The notes beneath the pieces are model-generated. The model ran no database searches. It saw nothing but the letters and a program-made list of their open reading frames with translations, and was not told the DNA's origin. A stretch of DNA of 64,000 nucleotides from Locusta migratoria (Eukaryota; Arthropoda; Insecta; Orthoptera; Acrididae): NCBI GenBank assembly GCA_026315105.1, contig CM048755.1, forward strand, positions 209,486,333 to 209,550,332, in the 5' to 3' direction. How positions within the stretch are numbered: position 1 is the stretch's first letter; each line of letters opens with the position of its first letter. Shown piece after piece: positions 29,980 through 42,442 of this stretch. The translations under genes were made by a program, and so were the position numbers.

Positions 29980-32504
29980 TCATATACTAGAGATGGTTTG
30001 TGTGGAGACAACAAATGTGCTGACATAATAGCCAGTCATGGTCGATCTAAAGATCGCAAACAATTTTTGCGGTAAATGTCTGATTATCACAAACGCACTG
30101 TAGGAGCTGAATGGACTAGTTAAGATAAATGTTTCATAAGCCTGTAAATGCTTGCTGCCAGTCGGGTGAGATTAGGGCAATGTACTTTACACGAATACCA
30201 ATAACGTCCCTCTATTGCTTTTGAGTCTCTCAGGCCGACTTAAAAAATTAATAAAAAATAAATAAATAAATAAATAAAACTGAAAAATTGTAAAGTTTAT
30301 TACTCCAGCTAGTTGTTAAATTAGTTGATGACAGTTTGGCTTCAGTATATTACATTCTCATGTTCCTTCCCCTTGTGGCATTACTGATACAGGAGGACGC
30401 TGATTGTTTCCATGTGAAAGGCGGGTTTTGCCGGTTTTGCCGGCCGGCCGGCTAACAGTTTGGACCTAGTAAATGGGATACAGGTAATCAGGGGTTTCCT
30501 AATGTGCTCGGAAAATGGAAACGCTCTTGGCTGAGCGAGGGCAGTTATTCCAGATTGCAACTGAAATACAATATTCCCACAAACATTATTCTAAAAATCC
30601 ATATAAATTCAGGGAATGAACATACGGCAAATATAATTATATGAATGGATTCAGGAGACTTGATAGATTCAAACGCCGTAGTTACAATTTAAATATCCCT
30701 TACAGATAAAAAGCCGATAAAACTCATTACTGTAATAATATTATTATAAGACGCATATTTCCAATTATTGATACATAGCGTTTATCAGTAACAGCTTGAG
30801 AAGCAAATGGGCAGCATTGCACCACGCTACCTATCTCAAAAGACGCACCACGTTATTTCCGTATTCTTTCAATAAACTTTGTTTTAATCTCTTGTTCTGC
30901 TTTTCGTTGAGGTAGTAATATTCTAGTGTCAGAACATAGATGTCACCACAGAAACACAAAACATGAACCCAGCAAAGCACATTACATTTATATATGTATT
31001 TTATTTTATTTAATATTATTCTTGGTAACGTTCTTTTTATGTTGTAGACTGCCTCTTAAATATTTCATGGCCGTCTAAAATAGTAGATATGCAGCAGATA
31101 ATTTATATATAAACAATTATAAGTATTTGTGGACAAGAAATGAATATATTTGTATAAAAAGCCATTATAAATTAAATATTAATTGTGTAACTATATTTCG
31201 ACGGCGGCAGTATATTTGAACAGCGAGACGCCACGCTTAGTGGCTATCTGAGCAAAGAGCTTCAGTCTCAACCGTTTTTTATTATTGTTAGATATATATT
31301 TGTTTGTTAAATATAAACAACATTTGTAGGGAGGTGGTCAAAGCATTTAATTGTGTGATATTCAGATGTATAATATTTTGGAAGGGAAATTGTATTTCAA
31401 AGATGAGGCGTTAGGATGCGCGGAAGGATACAAATTTGGGAGCAGGTAGAGCATGATTCGAACGCTTGGGAAGGGACTCGTAACTTGGAAGTGGTGGTGA
31501 AAGGTTGTGACGCTGGGCGGTCTGAAGCCGCGTTACGAACTTGTGTTTTGAAGAGATAGGCATGTGTGGACTTATAATACTTAAGGGACTGTGACTGCAA
31601 CAGAACTTAGTTTCTGGTAAAAAGTGGCAAACTATGCACGGTAGTAGGGCTGTGGAACTGTGATAAATCAGCAATCGTGTACTCGTGTGATGACAAACAG
31701 TTTTTTATAACAAATATGTAATCGCGGATTAATTTGGAACTGATAGTTCAATGCACTTCATTAATTTACGATTGATAATTTGGAACATTTACTCTCGAGT
31801 GCGTGTGATACTTATTGTGCTTCTCATGAACGGTAGTAGGGGAAATATTCAGTTATTTACCGATATATAAAGTAGTACCACCTCCGCTTTTCATGTCCAA
31901 AAGTAGTATTAAACTTCATTTATAAAGAATTATTTCGTGAGTCAATCACTTCTTTATCTTAGAATCAATTTTGTTGCTTATTCAGAGGTTTAATTTGTGT
32001 TTGTTAAAATATGTTATCACGTCATCATATGCATATTGATAGACTGGCTAAACTACAGATTAATTATTGATTTTGTTTAAACAGATTAGGTAGCTGTTTC
32101 GGGCCAGAAGCTGACATATGTAACTCACCCCTATGAACAGAGACAATGAGCCATAAACGTTTTACTACCCAGAGTTATGTATTGCCCAGTTCTTATTGGT
32201 GAGTTCCTATAAGAAGGTCGCAACCTCTTTAAATCGCCTTCTGACACTCTGTTCATTTCACCTGTTTTTGTAAGGATTAGAGGCCGTAGTTCCGTTTTCA
32301 GGCAAGCTCAATCCATATGATGTTTCTTCTGAATAATGTGTCCTTAGGAAAATTTCTGCGATAAGTGATGCGAATGCAGTTAGTAATAAATACCTTATAA
32401 ATGAAAACCTCTTTCATGATTGGGAGGTAGTCCAAGCAACTCACTGTTTATGACGTCTTATCAACTGAACCATGTGTCACTCCACGGTATAATTTCGAAC
32501 GTAG
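29980..32504. other. Long AT-rich stretch without a supported gene
   Basis: An (AAAT)n run lies at about 30253-30278 and a GC palindrome GCCGGCCGGCCGGC at about 30440-30453. Minus open frames near 31397-31674 are not protein-like. The segment from about 32450 resembles the dispersed repeat at 15360 and 63840. Confidence 0.4.
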
Positions 32505-32790
<286 letters not shown>

Positions 32791-33051
32791 TTTTTTAAAT
32801 TTATCATTACATTCCGTAGAACTAATGCAAGGAGGGTGAGAAATGTATCGTAATCGAGCTGGTAATAAGGACGTGATAACCTAAAATCTCATGTGTCATG
32901 CGGTGGTTTATCACATGAACTGTGTTGTTTATGACCTATCTCATGGATTAAGTCTAGTTTTATGTTATAATTTGCGAATGTACGTTCAGTGGTGTACGTG
33001 CTATTTGTATGAAAAATGTCCCACACCAACAATTAGTCGTGTAGAAGTAAT

Positions 33052-33103
33052 ACACTGAAGTGCCAAATGAACTGGTATACTATGCCTATATAAGGCCACA
33101 GTT
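33052..33103. mobile_element. Terminal fragment of a Tc1-like element
   Basis: ACACTGAAGTGCCAAATGAACTGGTATAC then CTATATAAGG matches the left end of the Tc1-like element at 57237 (ACACTGAAGAGCCAAAGAGATTG...CCTATATAAGG). Only the outer ~50 bp remain. Confidence 0.65.
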
Positions 33104-33114
33104 CAAACAAACGC

Positions 33115-33560
33115 TTTCCGGAAATAATTCCTAATACTTAAATTAATTTTCGATGTTAATGAATTTATCTTCTTCAGAAATGATTTTCTTCACATCGCCA
33201 TACTGCTGCAATCAAAATACTGCTGCTAATTCTTTCAGCATTGCCAGATTTAACCCGACTATATTCCATTTTCCTTTGTTTGCCCTTAGTAATGATTTCA
33301 TGACCCTCGTTTCACGAAACTGTTCATTCCATTTAATTGCTCTTCCAAGTCCTTTGCTGTATCATACGGTATAATAATGTCATCGGAAACCCGCAAAGTT
33401 TTTTATGTATTCGCCCTGAACATTAATTCCGTGTTTCTCCTTGGTTTCCTTCAGGGCTTCCTAAATGTACAGATTGAATAACATGGGGGAAAGTCTACAA
33501 CTGTATCTTCACAATAACTGCGTCCGTTTAATCTCCTTCTGCTCTTATAACTGCTTCTGA
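33115..33560 (-). pseudogene. RTE-like LINE reverse transcriptase fragment
   Basis: Read on minus, CRLSPMLFNLYI (about 33510-33475) matches the RT motif in which QGC precedes LSPLLFNIYI. Then EALKETKEKHGINVQGEYIK follows, and a damaged form of the FADD catalytic box survives as GFR then DDIIIPYDTAKDLEEQLN across a frameshift (about 33400-33340). These features fit RTE-type LINEs, not the Jockey/CR1-like copies elsewhere. Both ends are missing. Confidence 0.72.
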
Positions 33561-34211
33561 TACCTGTAATTACGTAATATAACAAATTAATTATGTTTGT
33601 TGTATTTTTGTTGGTATTTTATGCGCTACAGTATCGTACATCCGATTACTATGAAAGTGTGTGAATGTATTGCTTCCAGTTTTGCGAAGGTTATAGGCAT
33701 AATTACATCTCTGTACAACACAAAGTTCTGGTGATATGACGTCATGAACACCGAGACGCATGAAAACCTCTTTCATTATGATTGTCGTTTAAATTTATTA
33801 CTTCTTTGCTATTAAATGTGTTCCCAACATATTTTGTTAATAGTATCCATTTGTGCCAGTGAATTCACCTACAAAATTACACTGGAAGTCGTGGGAAACT
33901 GCCGCAACATGTTTGGTCGTATGTCATGGGCTGCAGTTCCGTTCATCAAAATGCAATGAAACTTTGCACACTTGATGTTTAAAACAAGAGGAAACTCACT
34001 GTCTATGTAAAATTTTGTGTGGTGCTTGGCAGAGAGTAATTTACCTTCGAACTTCGATAAAATCTACGGTTTTATTCCGAACTTAATGCAACTTTGCGCT
34101 CTTAATCATCAAAATAAGAGGAACATCATCGTTTACCTAAGATTTCATGTGGTGTATGACGGAGGGCACCTTGAAATAAACTTAGTCGCCATGTCACTGA
34201 TTACCATGAAG
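33561..34211. repeat. Dispersed repeat with TGACGTCATGAAC motif
   Basis: Several blocks are shared with 14432-15140 and 22900-23000: GGTGATATGACGTCATGAAC (about 33731), TACGGTTTTATTCCGAACTTAATGC (about 34068) and ATTTCATGTGGTGTATGACGG (about 34142). No coding signal is seen. Confidence 0.5.
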
Positions 34212-34222
34212 GTTTGTAAGAG

Positions 34223-34424
34223 GCCGGCCGCGGTGGCCGAGGGGACTGAGTCGCTCCAGTCACGGTCTGCACGGCCACTACGGTCGGGGGTTCGAATCCC
34301 CTCTGGGGCATGGATATTTGTGCCGTCCTTAGTCTTAGTTAGTTCATAAGTAGTTTGTAAGTTTAGGGACTGATGACCCCGTAGTTAAGTCCCATAAGCT
34401 TTACAAACATTTGAACATTTTTTT
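34223..34424 (+). mobile_element. SINE-A, full length
   Basis: Flanked by GTTTGTAAGAG / GTTTGTAGGAG (34212-34222 and 34425-34435). It ends in a run of T after the ACATTTGAACATT module. Confidence 0.95.
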
Positions 34425-34654
34425 GTTTGTAGGAGGCGATGGACTGACGACATAGAGGAGTTAGACAGAGAGAAAAGGAAGTCACTTAACCTCTACAATA
34501 TTATTAATTTACATATCATTGTAACAGAGATACTGTTACCAAGCCAAGAATTTAGAATTTACAATACCGAATTAAAAATTTTCAGTAGCCTAGCATACAT
34601 GTCCAAAGATAATAAAGTTACAAACATATACACATCAGAAGTTGTTGATGTTGT

Positions 34655-34850
34655 TGGTTTTCAGGGGACTAAACAGCTGGGTTATCAGTCCCCTACATCA
34701 TAAGTAATCAAAAAATGTTTGTTAAGCTAACTTAACTACGCGGTCATCAGTTCCCTAAACGTACAAACTACCTATAAACTAACTTATACTAAAGATAGCA
34801 CAAACAGCCATGTCAGAAGGAGGATGCGAACTCCCTACGGGGCAGAAATA
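34655..34850 (-). mobile_element. SINE tail fragments in tandem, minus
   Basis: 34665-34710 holds a minus-strand tail (GGGGACTAAACAGCTGGGTTATCAGTCCCC). 34713-34850 is a second, headless or strongly diverged SINE of the same class with GTTTGTTAAGC and ATCAGTTCCC. The tRNA-like part is only traceable at GGATGCGAACTCCC. Confidence 0.7.
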
Positions 34851-35488
34851 ATTGATACAGGACATGTCATATATGGACAGTGCAAACATTATAAATCACG
34901 AAAATAGATATGAAAAATTTAATTATCGTGTCACAAGGAGACGGCGAGGAACGGTATCGAACGCCTTGCGAAAGTTAAGAAAAACGGCGTCTACCTTGGA
35001 TCCTGTATCCTGTGGATCTCGTGGATGAATAGCGTTAGCCGTGTTTCACGTAATAGTTGTTTTCGGAAACCATGTTGATCTCTACAAAGAAGATTTCCGG
35101 TCTTCAGAAATGACATAATACTCGAATATAAAATGTCTTCCAAAATTATGCAACTGACCGACGTCAGAAATATTGGCCTATAGATTTTACAATCTGATCG
35201 AAGACCCCTCTTGTAAATGGGAATGATCTGCCGAATTAGTATTCCATCAGGTGCAGAGGCCTTTCCTCTCTTGTTCGTTTTCAATTGCTTCTCTATCCCA
35301 CTGACGCTTATTTCAATATCTGCCATTTTGTCGTTCGTACGATGGTTTGGAGGAGGAAGTACAGTGCAATCTTCGACTGTGAATCAGCTTTGGATAAAGA
35401 CATTCAGTACGCCAACCTTTTGTGTGTCATCGTCTGTTGCAACGCCATTATGGTCGCAGAGTGTCTGGATATCTGGTTTCAACCAGAT

Positions 35489-35678
35489 TCAAATGTTTGT
35501 AAAGCTTATGGGACAACTACGGCGTCATCGGTCCCTAAACTTACAAACTACTTATGAACTACTTACGAACTAGGACGGCACAAATATCCATGCCCGAGGG
35601 GGGATTCGAACCCCCGACCGTAGTGGCCGTGCAGACTGTGACTGAAGCGCCTCAGTCCCCTCGGCCAGCGCGGCCGGC
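35489..35678 (-). mobile_element. SINE-A inside the LINE (1 of 3)
   Basis: Flanked by TTCAACCAGAT / TTCGACCAGAT (35478-35488 and 35679-35689). The tail reads GGGACAACTACGGCG, with two bases lost relative to the usual form. Confidence 0.95.
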
Positions 35679-35942
35679 TTCGACCAGATAACCAATTTGA
35701 CGTCGCACCAAAGTATCTTACGATTTTCTGCCTTGTCGATACACAAAACATTGCTCTGAAAGTCGTTGCACGCCTCTTGCCTGATAGCCTTTACGCTAAT
35801 TTTGATATCATTTAATTTTTTCCTGTCTGCAACACTTCGGCTACGTGTGTATTTGCAGTGACGTTCTATTTGCTTTGTAACAGTTTCCTAACTCGGTTGT
35901 TGAACAACGCTGGATCTTTCCCATCTCACATTCGTATCTGAC

Positions 35943-36138
35943 ATGTTCACATGTTTGTGAAGTCTATGGGACTTAACTACGGGGTCATCAGTCCCTAAAC
36001 TTACAAACTACTTATGAACTACTTACGAACTAGGACGGCACAAATATCCATGCCCAAGGGGGGATTCGAACCCCCGACCGTAGTGGCCGTGCAGACCGTG
36101 ACTGGAGCGCCTTAGTCTCCTCGGCCACCGCGGCCGGC
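35943..36138 (-). mobile_element. SINE-A inside the LINE (2 of 3)
   Basis: A perfect 12-bp duplication TTCGTATCTGAC (35931-35942 and 36139-36150) lies within the endonuclease/RT linker. Confidence 0.96.
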
Positions 36139-36402
36139 TTCGTATCTGACGCGAATTGTTCGGTGCTCTTGAAGTTCGTCTACAGTCGCTCAACACTGCC
36201 AGTGTTAGAAACGAAACTTCCGTATCGAGCAGTCATTTCTCTGAAATCTGTTCCTCTTTGCTTTTTCTAACGTAACTGCCTCATGCTCGCTGATTCCCCG
36301 TTCTACGCTGACTCGAAAAGTTCGGGTCTATTAGTCATTAGCAGGTCTAACAAGATATCTCAAGCAGAGGTTCTCTATTTAACTGCTCGAAGTAATTTTC
36401 GG

Positions 36403-36604
36403 TTGCCGGCCGCGATGGCCGAGGGGACTAAGGCGCTCCAGTCACGATCTGCACGGCCACTACGGTCGGGGGTTCGAATCCCCCCTCGGGCAGGGATATT
36501 TGTGCCGTCCTAGTTCGTAAGTAGTTCATAAGTAGTTTGTAAGTTTAGGGACCTATGACCCTGTAGTTCAGTCCCATAGACTATACAAACATTTGAACAT
36601 TTTT
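36403..36604 (+). mobile_element. SINE-A inside the LINE (3 of 3)
   Basis: Opposite in orientation to the other two. A perfect 10-bp duplication TAATTTTCGG (36393-36402 and 36605-36614). The A box reads GCGATGGCCGAGG. Confidence 0.95.
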
Positions 36605-36883
36605 TAATTTTCGGATACAGCGCTTAGAACAATGTTGATCGATTATCTGTCCCTGCCACCCGTTTAAACACATTTTTCTCACAGTCTATCTCCGGTAAGC
36701 TACAATCTCCACATAGGACTATAACATGACTAGGAAATCTACGGGAAATATTTTCCCTGTTATCACTGAGATGTTCTACCACTACTGCTGCAGAGCAGGT
36801 GGTCTATATCCAGTTATTATGTTCGAGGCCTTTATGACTTTGACCTTCGCCCAGATTATTTCACATTCAGTATCTTTAATAAT

Positions 36884-37117
36884 GAAACCTCCTGGCAGAT
36901 TAAAATTGTGTGCCAGAACCGGGATTCGAACCAGGGACCTTTGCCTTTTGCGGGCAAGCGCTCTACCACTGAGCTATCCCGACACGCCTAACGATCCCGC
37001 CTCACAACCTTACTACCGCCAGTACCTCGCCTCCTACTTTCCAAACTTCACATAAGCTCTCCTGCGAACCTTGCAAGACTAGCACTGGAGACATGGCTTA
37101 GCCACAGCCTAAGGGAT
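36884..37117 (-). mobile_element. Left arm of the palindromic tRNA-derived element (first)
   Basis: AATGAAACCTCCTGGCAGATT, then an antisense tRNA-like body with GGTTCGAATCCCGGTTCTGG and GATAGCTCAGTGGTAGAGCG when read on minus, then the CGCCTCCTACTTTCC link. The outermost CTTTCACTC block is lost. Confidence 0.8.
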
Positions 37118-37128
37118 GTTTCCACGAA

Positions 37129-37345
37129 TGAAACTTTCACTCTACAGCGGAGTGTGCGCTGATATGAAACTTCCTGGCAGATTAAAATTGTGTGCCGGAA
37201 CCGGGACTCGAACCTGGAAACTTTGCCTTTTCGTGGGCAAGCGCTCTACCACTGAGCTATCCCGAAACGTCTCACGATCCCGCCTCACAACCTTACTTCA
37301 GCCAGTACCTCGCCTCCTACTTTCTAAACATTTAATAGTGTCATT
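37129..37345 (-). mobile_element. Left arm of the palindromic tRNA-derived element (second)
   Basis: A more complete left arm, beginning AATGAAACTTTCACTCTACAG and GGAGTGTGCGCTGATATGAA. The tRNA-like body has a near-perfect A box GATAGCTCAGTGGTAGAGCG on minus. It sits about 10 bp after the first, in the same orientation, linked by a segment that normally lies between the arms. Confidence 0.82.
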
Positions 37346-38499
37346 AATACAATAGTATTTTTACCCCTATAAACGCGCCACCCCCTTCAGTGTTCATCCT
37401 GTCTGCTGCATTCGTTTGTCTGAGATTGGGATGGCATTACTATTGACACCTGGCTTCAGCCTACTATCCATCGCTAGAATTAGGTGCACATTGTGACTAA
37501 AAGTGAGAACAGTTCTGGGATCTTTTCATACGCCCTCATGCAGTTAACTATTACTATATCAATCTTTCCTTTCTCCGTTTTATTATTCCGCTTGTTGCCA
37601 TGACTGGAATCAATAAGTGTCTTAACGGGCGTCTAGTAGGATTTCCCTATCCTGAAAGCCCACATGTGCACTTGTCACATACCACGATACCCTACTAACC
37701 GCTTAGGAGCGTGTAATGCACACCTGACCTATTCAGGGGATCCTACATTTCTCCATCAATAGCGGAGGTCATGGAATTTTCACCCAAGATCCCCACAGAA
37801 TCGTATGTCACTCTGATTTCAGCCTTCCACTAGGCTCCAAACCAGAGGAACGCTATCTGTTCTGCAAATTCGCAGTTCCGCGTCTGCCCTTCAAAAGAGA
37901 TTAGCTGTCTCACCAAACGCTCCACCGCCTGAAGGAACTGGAGACTGTTCACCGTGGCCATAATAGTCCCCGTTGGTTACGCACAGTGGCCAACTCCTGA
38001 ATCCGTACACAACAGGCGCAGTCCCTACCAATCTCTGTCAAATAAATTACTCAAAATTACCGAGAATAAGGCACTTGAAAGAAAAAGCACTGACTAAATT
38101 TAAGGACAGACTACTAACAAAGCTAACACCTTACTGTCTAAATAGCTGTAGTAACGTTCAGTACGTTGTTTTGAAACACACAAAATCTCAGACGAAAATT
38201 CCACACAACAGTATTTACCAAAAATGAGAGAATAAAGCTCTTAAAACACAAGTACGAATGAGATTTAACAATTGACTACTGATAAAAAGTATTAAAAATT
38301 ACGCTACATAGTGCTTTGCAGGTGACATTAGGGCAGCTTCCTGTTTATCAAAAGCGACAAGGGATGTGTTACTGAGTACCCGACGGCTCGACAAGCAATT
38401 TTCGTCTCTAGCACTGACATTGTTGATTATCAGTGGACAAAGTTGTATCATACAGTATGCGTTAGGCAAGTTCACTAATGTGCCGAGTAAAATTTTGAG
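37346..38499. other. Stretch of uncertain origin between LINE pieces
   Basis: It lies upstream (minus sense) of the LINE endonuclease region and before a plus-strand LINE fragment. It may hold diverged LINE 5' sequence, but I could not read a domain. Open frames at 37973-38227 and 38299-38610 are unsupported. Confidence 0.35.
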
Positions 38500-38835
38500 A
38501 GATGGGAAAGATCTACAAAGGTTCAAAACCGAGTTAGGAAACTGCTGCGAAACAACCAGAACTTCTCTGCATATATAAAAGTATCCAAAGTTTGGCAGAC
38601 AAACGGACATTATGCGATGCCTAAATTAACGTAAGGAGGGCCACATTAGAAGCGTTTGACGAATTAGAAAGTAAAGTTCTACATACCGACTTGGCAGAAA
38701 ATCCAAAGATTGTTTGGTCTCATATTAAATCGGTAAACGGATCGAAGCCGTATGCCCAGACACTTCGCGAACGTAAGACATTGAAACAGAGGATGACACA
38801 AAAACAGGTCGCAATACTATATGTCAGTGGCTCCC
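38500..38835 (+). pseudogene. Jockey/CR1-like LINE ORF2 linker fragment
   Basis: Plus-strand peptides NNQNFSAYIKVSKVW and ENPKIVWSHIKSVNG resemble the region between endonuclease and RT in Jockey/CR1-type LINEs (the NPKKFWSYIKS type). Neither flanking domain is present. Frames shift at least twice. Confidence 0.55.
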
Positions 38836-41111
38836 AAACAGTGATTCGCGACTCAATAGTGTGTAGAGGCCACGCAGGTTATGGCGGACAGTTCACAGAG
38901 ACAAGTTTTCGTCCGAAGTGCCGGGCGAGTTCATTTCTTCGTTCGGAAGGGGAGGCCGCGTCAGTCCACTTCCGCCTGCCGGCCAGTGCTCATCGAGTGA
39001 GCGCACCGCTATAAACGGCGTGGCAGCACAGTCTCCAAGCGCTATAGGTGCCGGAAGAGTTCTGCATAGCCAGCTACGAGAGATGTTTTCCAGTGTAATT
39101 AAATTGATGTCGGAAGAAACAAAAGAAGGGATAAAAATCTCATTAAAAGTGTCCTCGAAAGAATGCAAGCTGCTACTGGTGTTTCACTTCAGACATTAAA
39201 AAATAATAAATAAATAAAGAGAGAGAGAATTAGTTGCCGGTAGTTCAGAAGGTTTCTCTACTCCAGGAAAAATCAGAATAAAGAGAAAAAGGTCTTAGAT
39301 TTAGATGATTTTGGTGAACAAGTTGTGCGGAGATTAATAATTTCCACGTGACAAAAAAAACAGCGCCCCACAATGAAGTAACATTTTCCCTTAATAAGGG
39401 AAAATACGTCTTTCAAGGGAAATATTTCTTCATTGCGGTACCTACTTTAAAAGTTAGGCTTCAGGTACATTAGTTTTTTTTTTTTTTAATTTCAATGTAA
39501 TACTTACGTGCTTTATTTCTGTGCAATTAACATGCTTAATATTTACCAGGTGGCGCAAACAACAGGTTACAGGAAGATGCAATGGGACGTTGAAAAATAC
39601 GCAGTAAACGTATCGATTATTTAAACTGATAAGGACAAGTAGTTCTGCAGACTATTGGGTATTAACGTGTCTAAAGACTAAAGGAAACATTTACGTTTTC
39701 TGGTCTACAATAGTGTAGAACAGGAGAAAGTCATCATTCTTTTTAAATTTAAACACGTTCTATAATGCCGCGACAGAATTACCATCAGTTTTATTAGCGC
39801 GTTTCGTATTGTGGGTGTTGGATTTAGTATTGATTCTGACAAGGAAAGTACATGAGCTCGAACAAACATATCTGTATGAACGTTTGGTTACAGGATCTCT
39901 ACGCACACCTCAATGTGCTGGTGGGTGTCGTTTTTTCTTCAAAGCTCTGCAACCATTCTCTAGATAGCACTGTAGATGTAATTGTAGACGCCATACGTAA
40001 TGCAGATATCTTAACTATAACTTATGTAATAATCATCGTACATGTTCTCTAGCGAATTGTCTTAAAAAGCCGTGATGATAGTTGCAACCTTCTTCCCGAA
40101 AGACTATTGGTATTCACTGCCACTGCTTCCATCGCCTCTTCCCGCACTTACCGTAGCACTACCGGTTGCAATGATTTGTTCGTCATTATCATCCCTATTA
40201 TCATTATTATGAGTTTGTAACAACAGTAACTAACTTATGCTCATATTTCTGTACCATAACAGTTACGAGAAAGCATGCAAATGATTCATCTTCTACACCA
40301 ATACCATCTTCACGAAGAATGGTTCTTCGTAACTTCATCTCAACTAATCGCAAAACATTAGCAGGATTGATTAGCAATCGCCGTCACATCTGACGCTTCA
40401 CCACACAAATAACATCACAAAACGCAACTTCGGAGGCACACTGCACCGTCCCTACTGGCGAGCCGACAGGTCAAAGTGCAATGCGGCATGGCACACGCAG
40501 AGGCCTCTAACGGACGACTGCAGAGTTTTGCAGATGCGGGAGTATCACTAGTGCAATAAGGGATCTTTATATTATCTCTCATACGATTTTGGTGTATATG
40601 TGTTTGTTCGAGCCCAAGTGCTTTCCTTGTGAGTGATAGTTTAAGTTCTATCCAGATAAGTGCAGTAAATTGAAGACTTATGAATTTTTTTTATTTTGTA
40701 TCGTCGGCGTTTGATTTAGTATTGTTTCTGACTGATTCTTTAAGCTATATCCAGATGAGTGCAGTATTTAAAGACTAATAAAAACAAAATTATATTTGCA
40801 AGTTAAACAGAAACACCGTGCTTCCTACATGCACATTAAAAATACTAACAAATCAGTCCATATCCTTTATCTCAAATGTTACATAACTAACGCTTTATGT
40901 AACATGTATTTCGAAGTAAGATGGGTAATGTTAATGAAATGATAAAAATAATGAAATATTAATAAAATTGAGTTAAATATTGAGAAAAAGATATTTTTGG
41001 TGGTATGTTTAGGTAGAGATGAGAGAATTTATAAAACTCCGGCAGGTAGTGAAGTGTTGGCTTCAGTTTGGAGCGGTACTTCCCCTCCAGCGCTGGTCGC
41101 TCCCCTCACTG
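38836..41111. other. Long stretch without a supported gene
   Basis: Contains an imperfect 21-bp hairpin at about 39370-39437 (CAATGAAGTAACATTTTCCC / GGGAAATATTTCTTCATTG). It also has diverged internal repeats around 39805-39850, 40625-40690 and 40695-40785 sharing TCCAGATAAGTGCAGTA and TTTAGTATTG. No coding family is recognised. Confidence 0.45.
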
Positions 41112-41458
41112 CTCTGGCTGCTACCCCCACCACTGCCGCTCTCCACACTGCTCTGGCTGCTACCCCCACCACTGCCGCTCTCCACACTGCTCTGGCTGCT
41201 ACCCCCACCACTGCCGCTCTCCACACTGCTCTGGCTGCTACCCCCACCACTGCCGCTCTCCACACTGCTCTGGCTGCTACCCCCACCACTGCCGCTCTCC
41301 ACACTGCTCTGCTGCTACCCCCACCACTGCCGCTCTCCACACTGCTCTGGCTGCTACCCCCACCACTGCCGCTCTCCACACTGCTCTGGCTGCTACCCCC
41401 ACCACTGCCGCTCTCCACACTGCTCTGGCTGCTACCCCCACCACTGCCGCTCTCCACA
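41112..41458. repeat. 39-bp minisatellite, about nine units
   Basis: The unit CTCTGGCTGCTACCCCCACC + ACTGCCGCTCTCCACACTG repeats at 41112, 41151, 41190, 41229, 41268, 41307, 41345, 41384 and 41423. Units are almost identical. The unit at 41307 lacks one G (38 bp), which shifts every frame in the second half. Because 39 is a multiple of 3, all six frames are open as 13-residue repeats. The minus frame repeats VESGSGGGSSQSS. Without flanking coding signal I treat it as non-coding. Confidence 0.95.
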
Positions 41459-41582
41459 TGCTTGCCCAGCCGTCTGCGCATCTACCGGCCAATTCATCCT
41501 ACATGACCTCTATCAGGGTTTATTCAGTTGGTCGCCAGATGACTTTAAAATATGATAGTTAAGTATTTATCGACTAAGAAAA

Positions 41583-41782
41583 GCCGGCCGCGGTGGCCGA
41601 GGGGACTGAGGCGTCCCAGTCACGGTCTGCACGGCCACTACGATCGGGGGTTCGAATCCCCCCTCGGGCATGGATATTTGTGCCGTCCTTAGGATTAGCT
41701 AGTTAATAAGTAGTTTGTAAGTTTAGGGACTGATGACCCCGTAGTTGAGTCCCATAAGCTCTACAAACATTTGAACATTTAT
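41583..41782 (+). mobile_element. SINE-A, full length
   Basis: A perfect 11-bp duplication GACTAAGAAAA (41572-41582 and 41783-41793). It inserted about 125 bp beyond the minisatellite. Confidence 0.97.
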
Positions 41783-41793
41783 GACTAAGAAAA

Positions 41794-42173
41794 TACGAAA
41801 GTATATTTCAAAATTAAAGTTTTGTCATCTGGAAATTTATGTACAAAACCCATTCTAAACAAGAACCCATGTGGCTAATTATGCCATCAGAGCGTTACAT
41901 GTAGAATACAGCCGTAACATCCGTGCATAATTGCGAAATGGCAACGGCACAGCCCCTTCCACTTGCGACAAGTATCATATCACTGTTGGTTTATTCTTCC
42001 TTGCAATGTGAGATCTAACCTTATTTGGTTATTGTTTAGCATGTGTATCCGTATTTGTAGTGGCGTTTTGTTTAATTTTATACATTACTTCAATTTTCTA
42101 TTTATTTCATTAGTGGCGCCTGGACTTTAAGTGGATCCTCCATATCGAATGACAAAGGAAAGTACGGAGTGTT
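41794..42173. other. AT-rich unique spacer
   Basis: Nothing recognised. Confidence 0.4.
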
Positions 42174-42180
42174 TACAAAT

Positions 42181-42442
42181 ATAAGGAAGGAAGGAAGGAA
42201 GATTAGTGTTTAACGCCCCATCGACAGCGTAGCCATTAGAGGCGGAGCTTACGCTCTGGTTATTTGGGTAATGATGGCGGAAGGAAATCGGCCGTGCCCT
42301 TTGAAAGGATCCATCCCGGAATTTTCCTGGAGTGATTTAGGGAAATCACGGGAAACCTAAATCTGGATGGCCGGAGGTGGATTTGAACCACCATTCTCCC
42401 GAATGCGAGTCCAGTGTGTTACCACTGCGCCACCTCGCTCGG
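42181..42442 (-). mobile_element. SINE-D, full length
   Basis: Read on minus, the tRNA-like head GAGGTGGCGCAGTGGTAACA and B box GGTGGTTCAAATCCACC come first. A body with AGATTTAGGTTTCCCGTGA and CACTCCAGGAAAATTCC and a (CTTC)n tail follow. The 7-bp repeat TACAAAT (42174-42180 and 42443-42449) flanks it. Its head and tail are unrelated to SINE-A. Confidence 0.93.

Larger units (their letters stand above)
34926..36900 (-). pseudogene. Jockey/CR1-like LINE ORF2: endonuclease and N-terminal RT
   Basis: The minus-strand order is endonuclease first, then RT. At about 36880-36190: YRPPALQQ, VLCGDCSLPEIDC (the GDFN box region), RVAGTDNRSTLF, NRPELFESA and ISEHEAV (the SDH box region). At about 35330-34926: NKRGKASAPDGI, RPIFLTSV, RDQHGFRK, then across a frameshift VDAVFLNFRKAFDTVP, which holds the first RT catalytic region. 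The FADD half of RT is missing. Three SINE-A copies interrupt it. It would have nicked target DNA and primed reverse transcription; frameshifts and stops make it dead. Confidence 0.85.

Noticed and set aside
37195..37265. Well-formed antisense tRNA-like body
   Set aside because: It is an arm of the palindromic repeat, with CTTCCTGGCAGATTAAAA next to it as in all other arms. I do not call a tRNA gene.
41063..41481. Long Gly/Ser-rich open frame on minus
   Set aside because: It is produced by the 39-bp minisatellite. A 1-bp unit difference shifts the frame, and all other frames are equally open.
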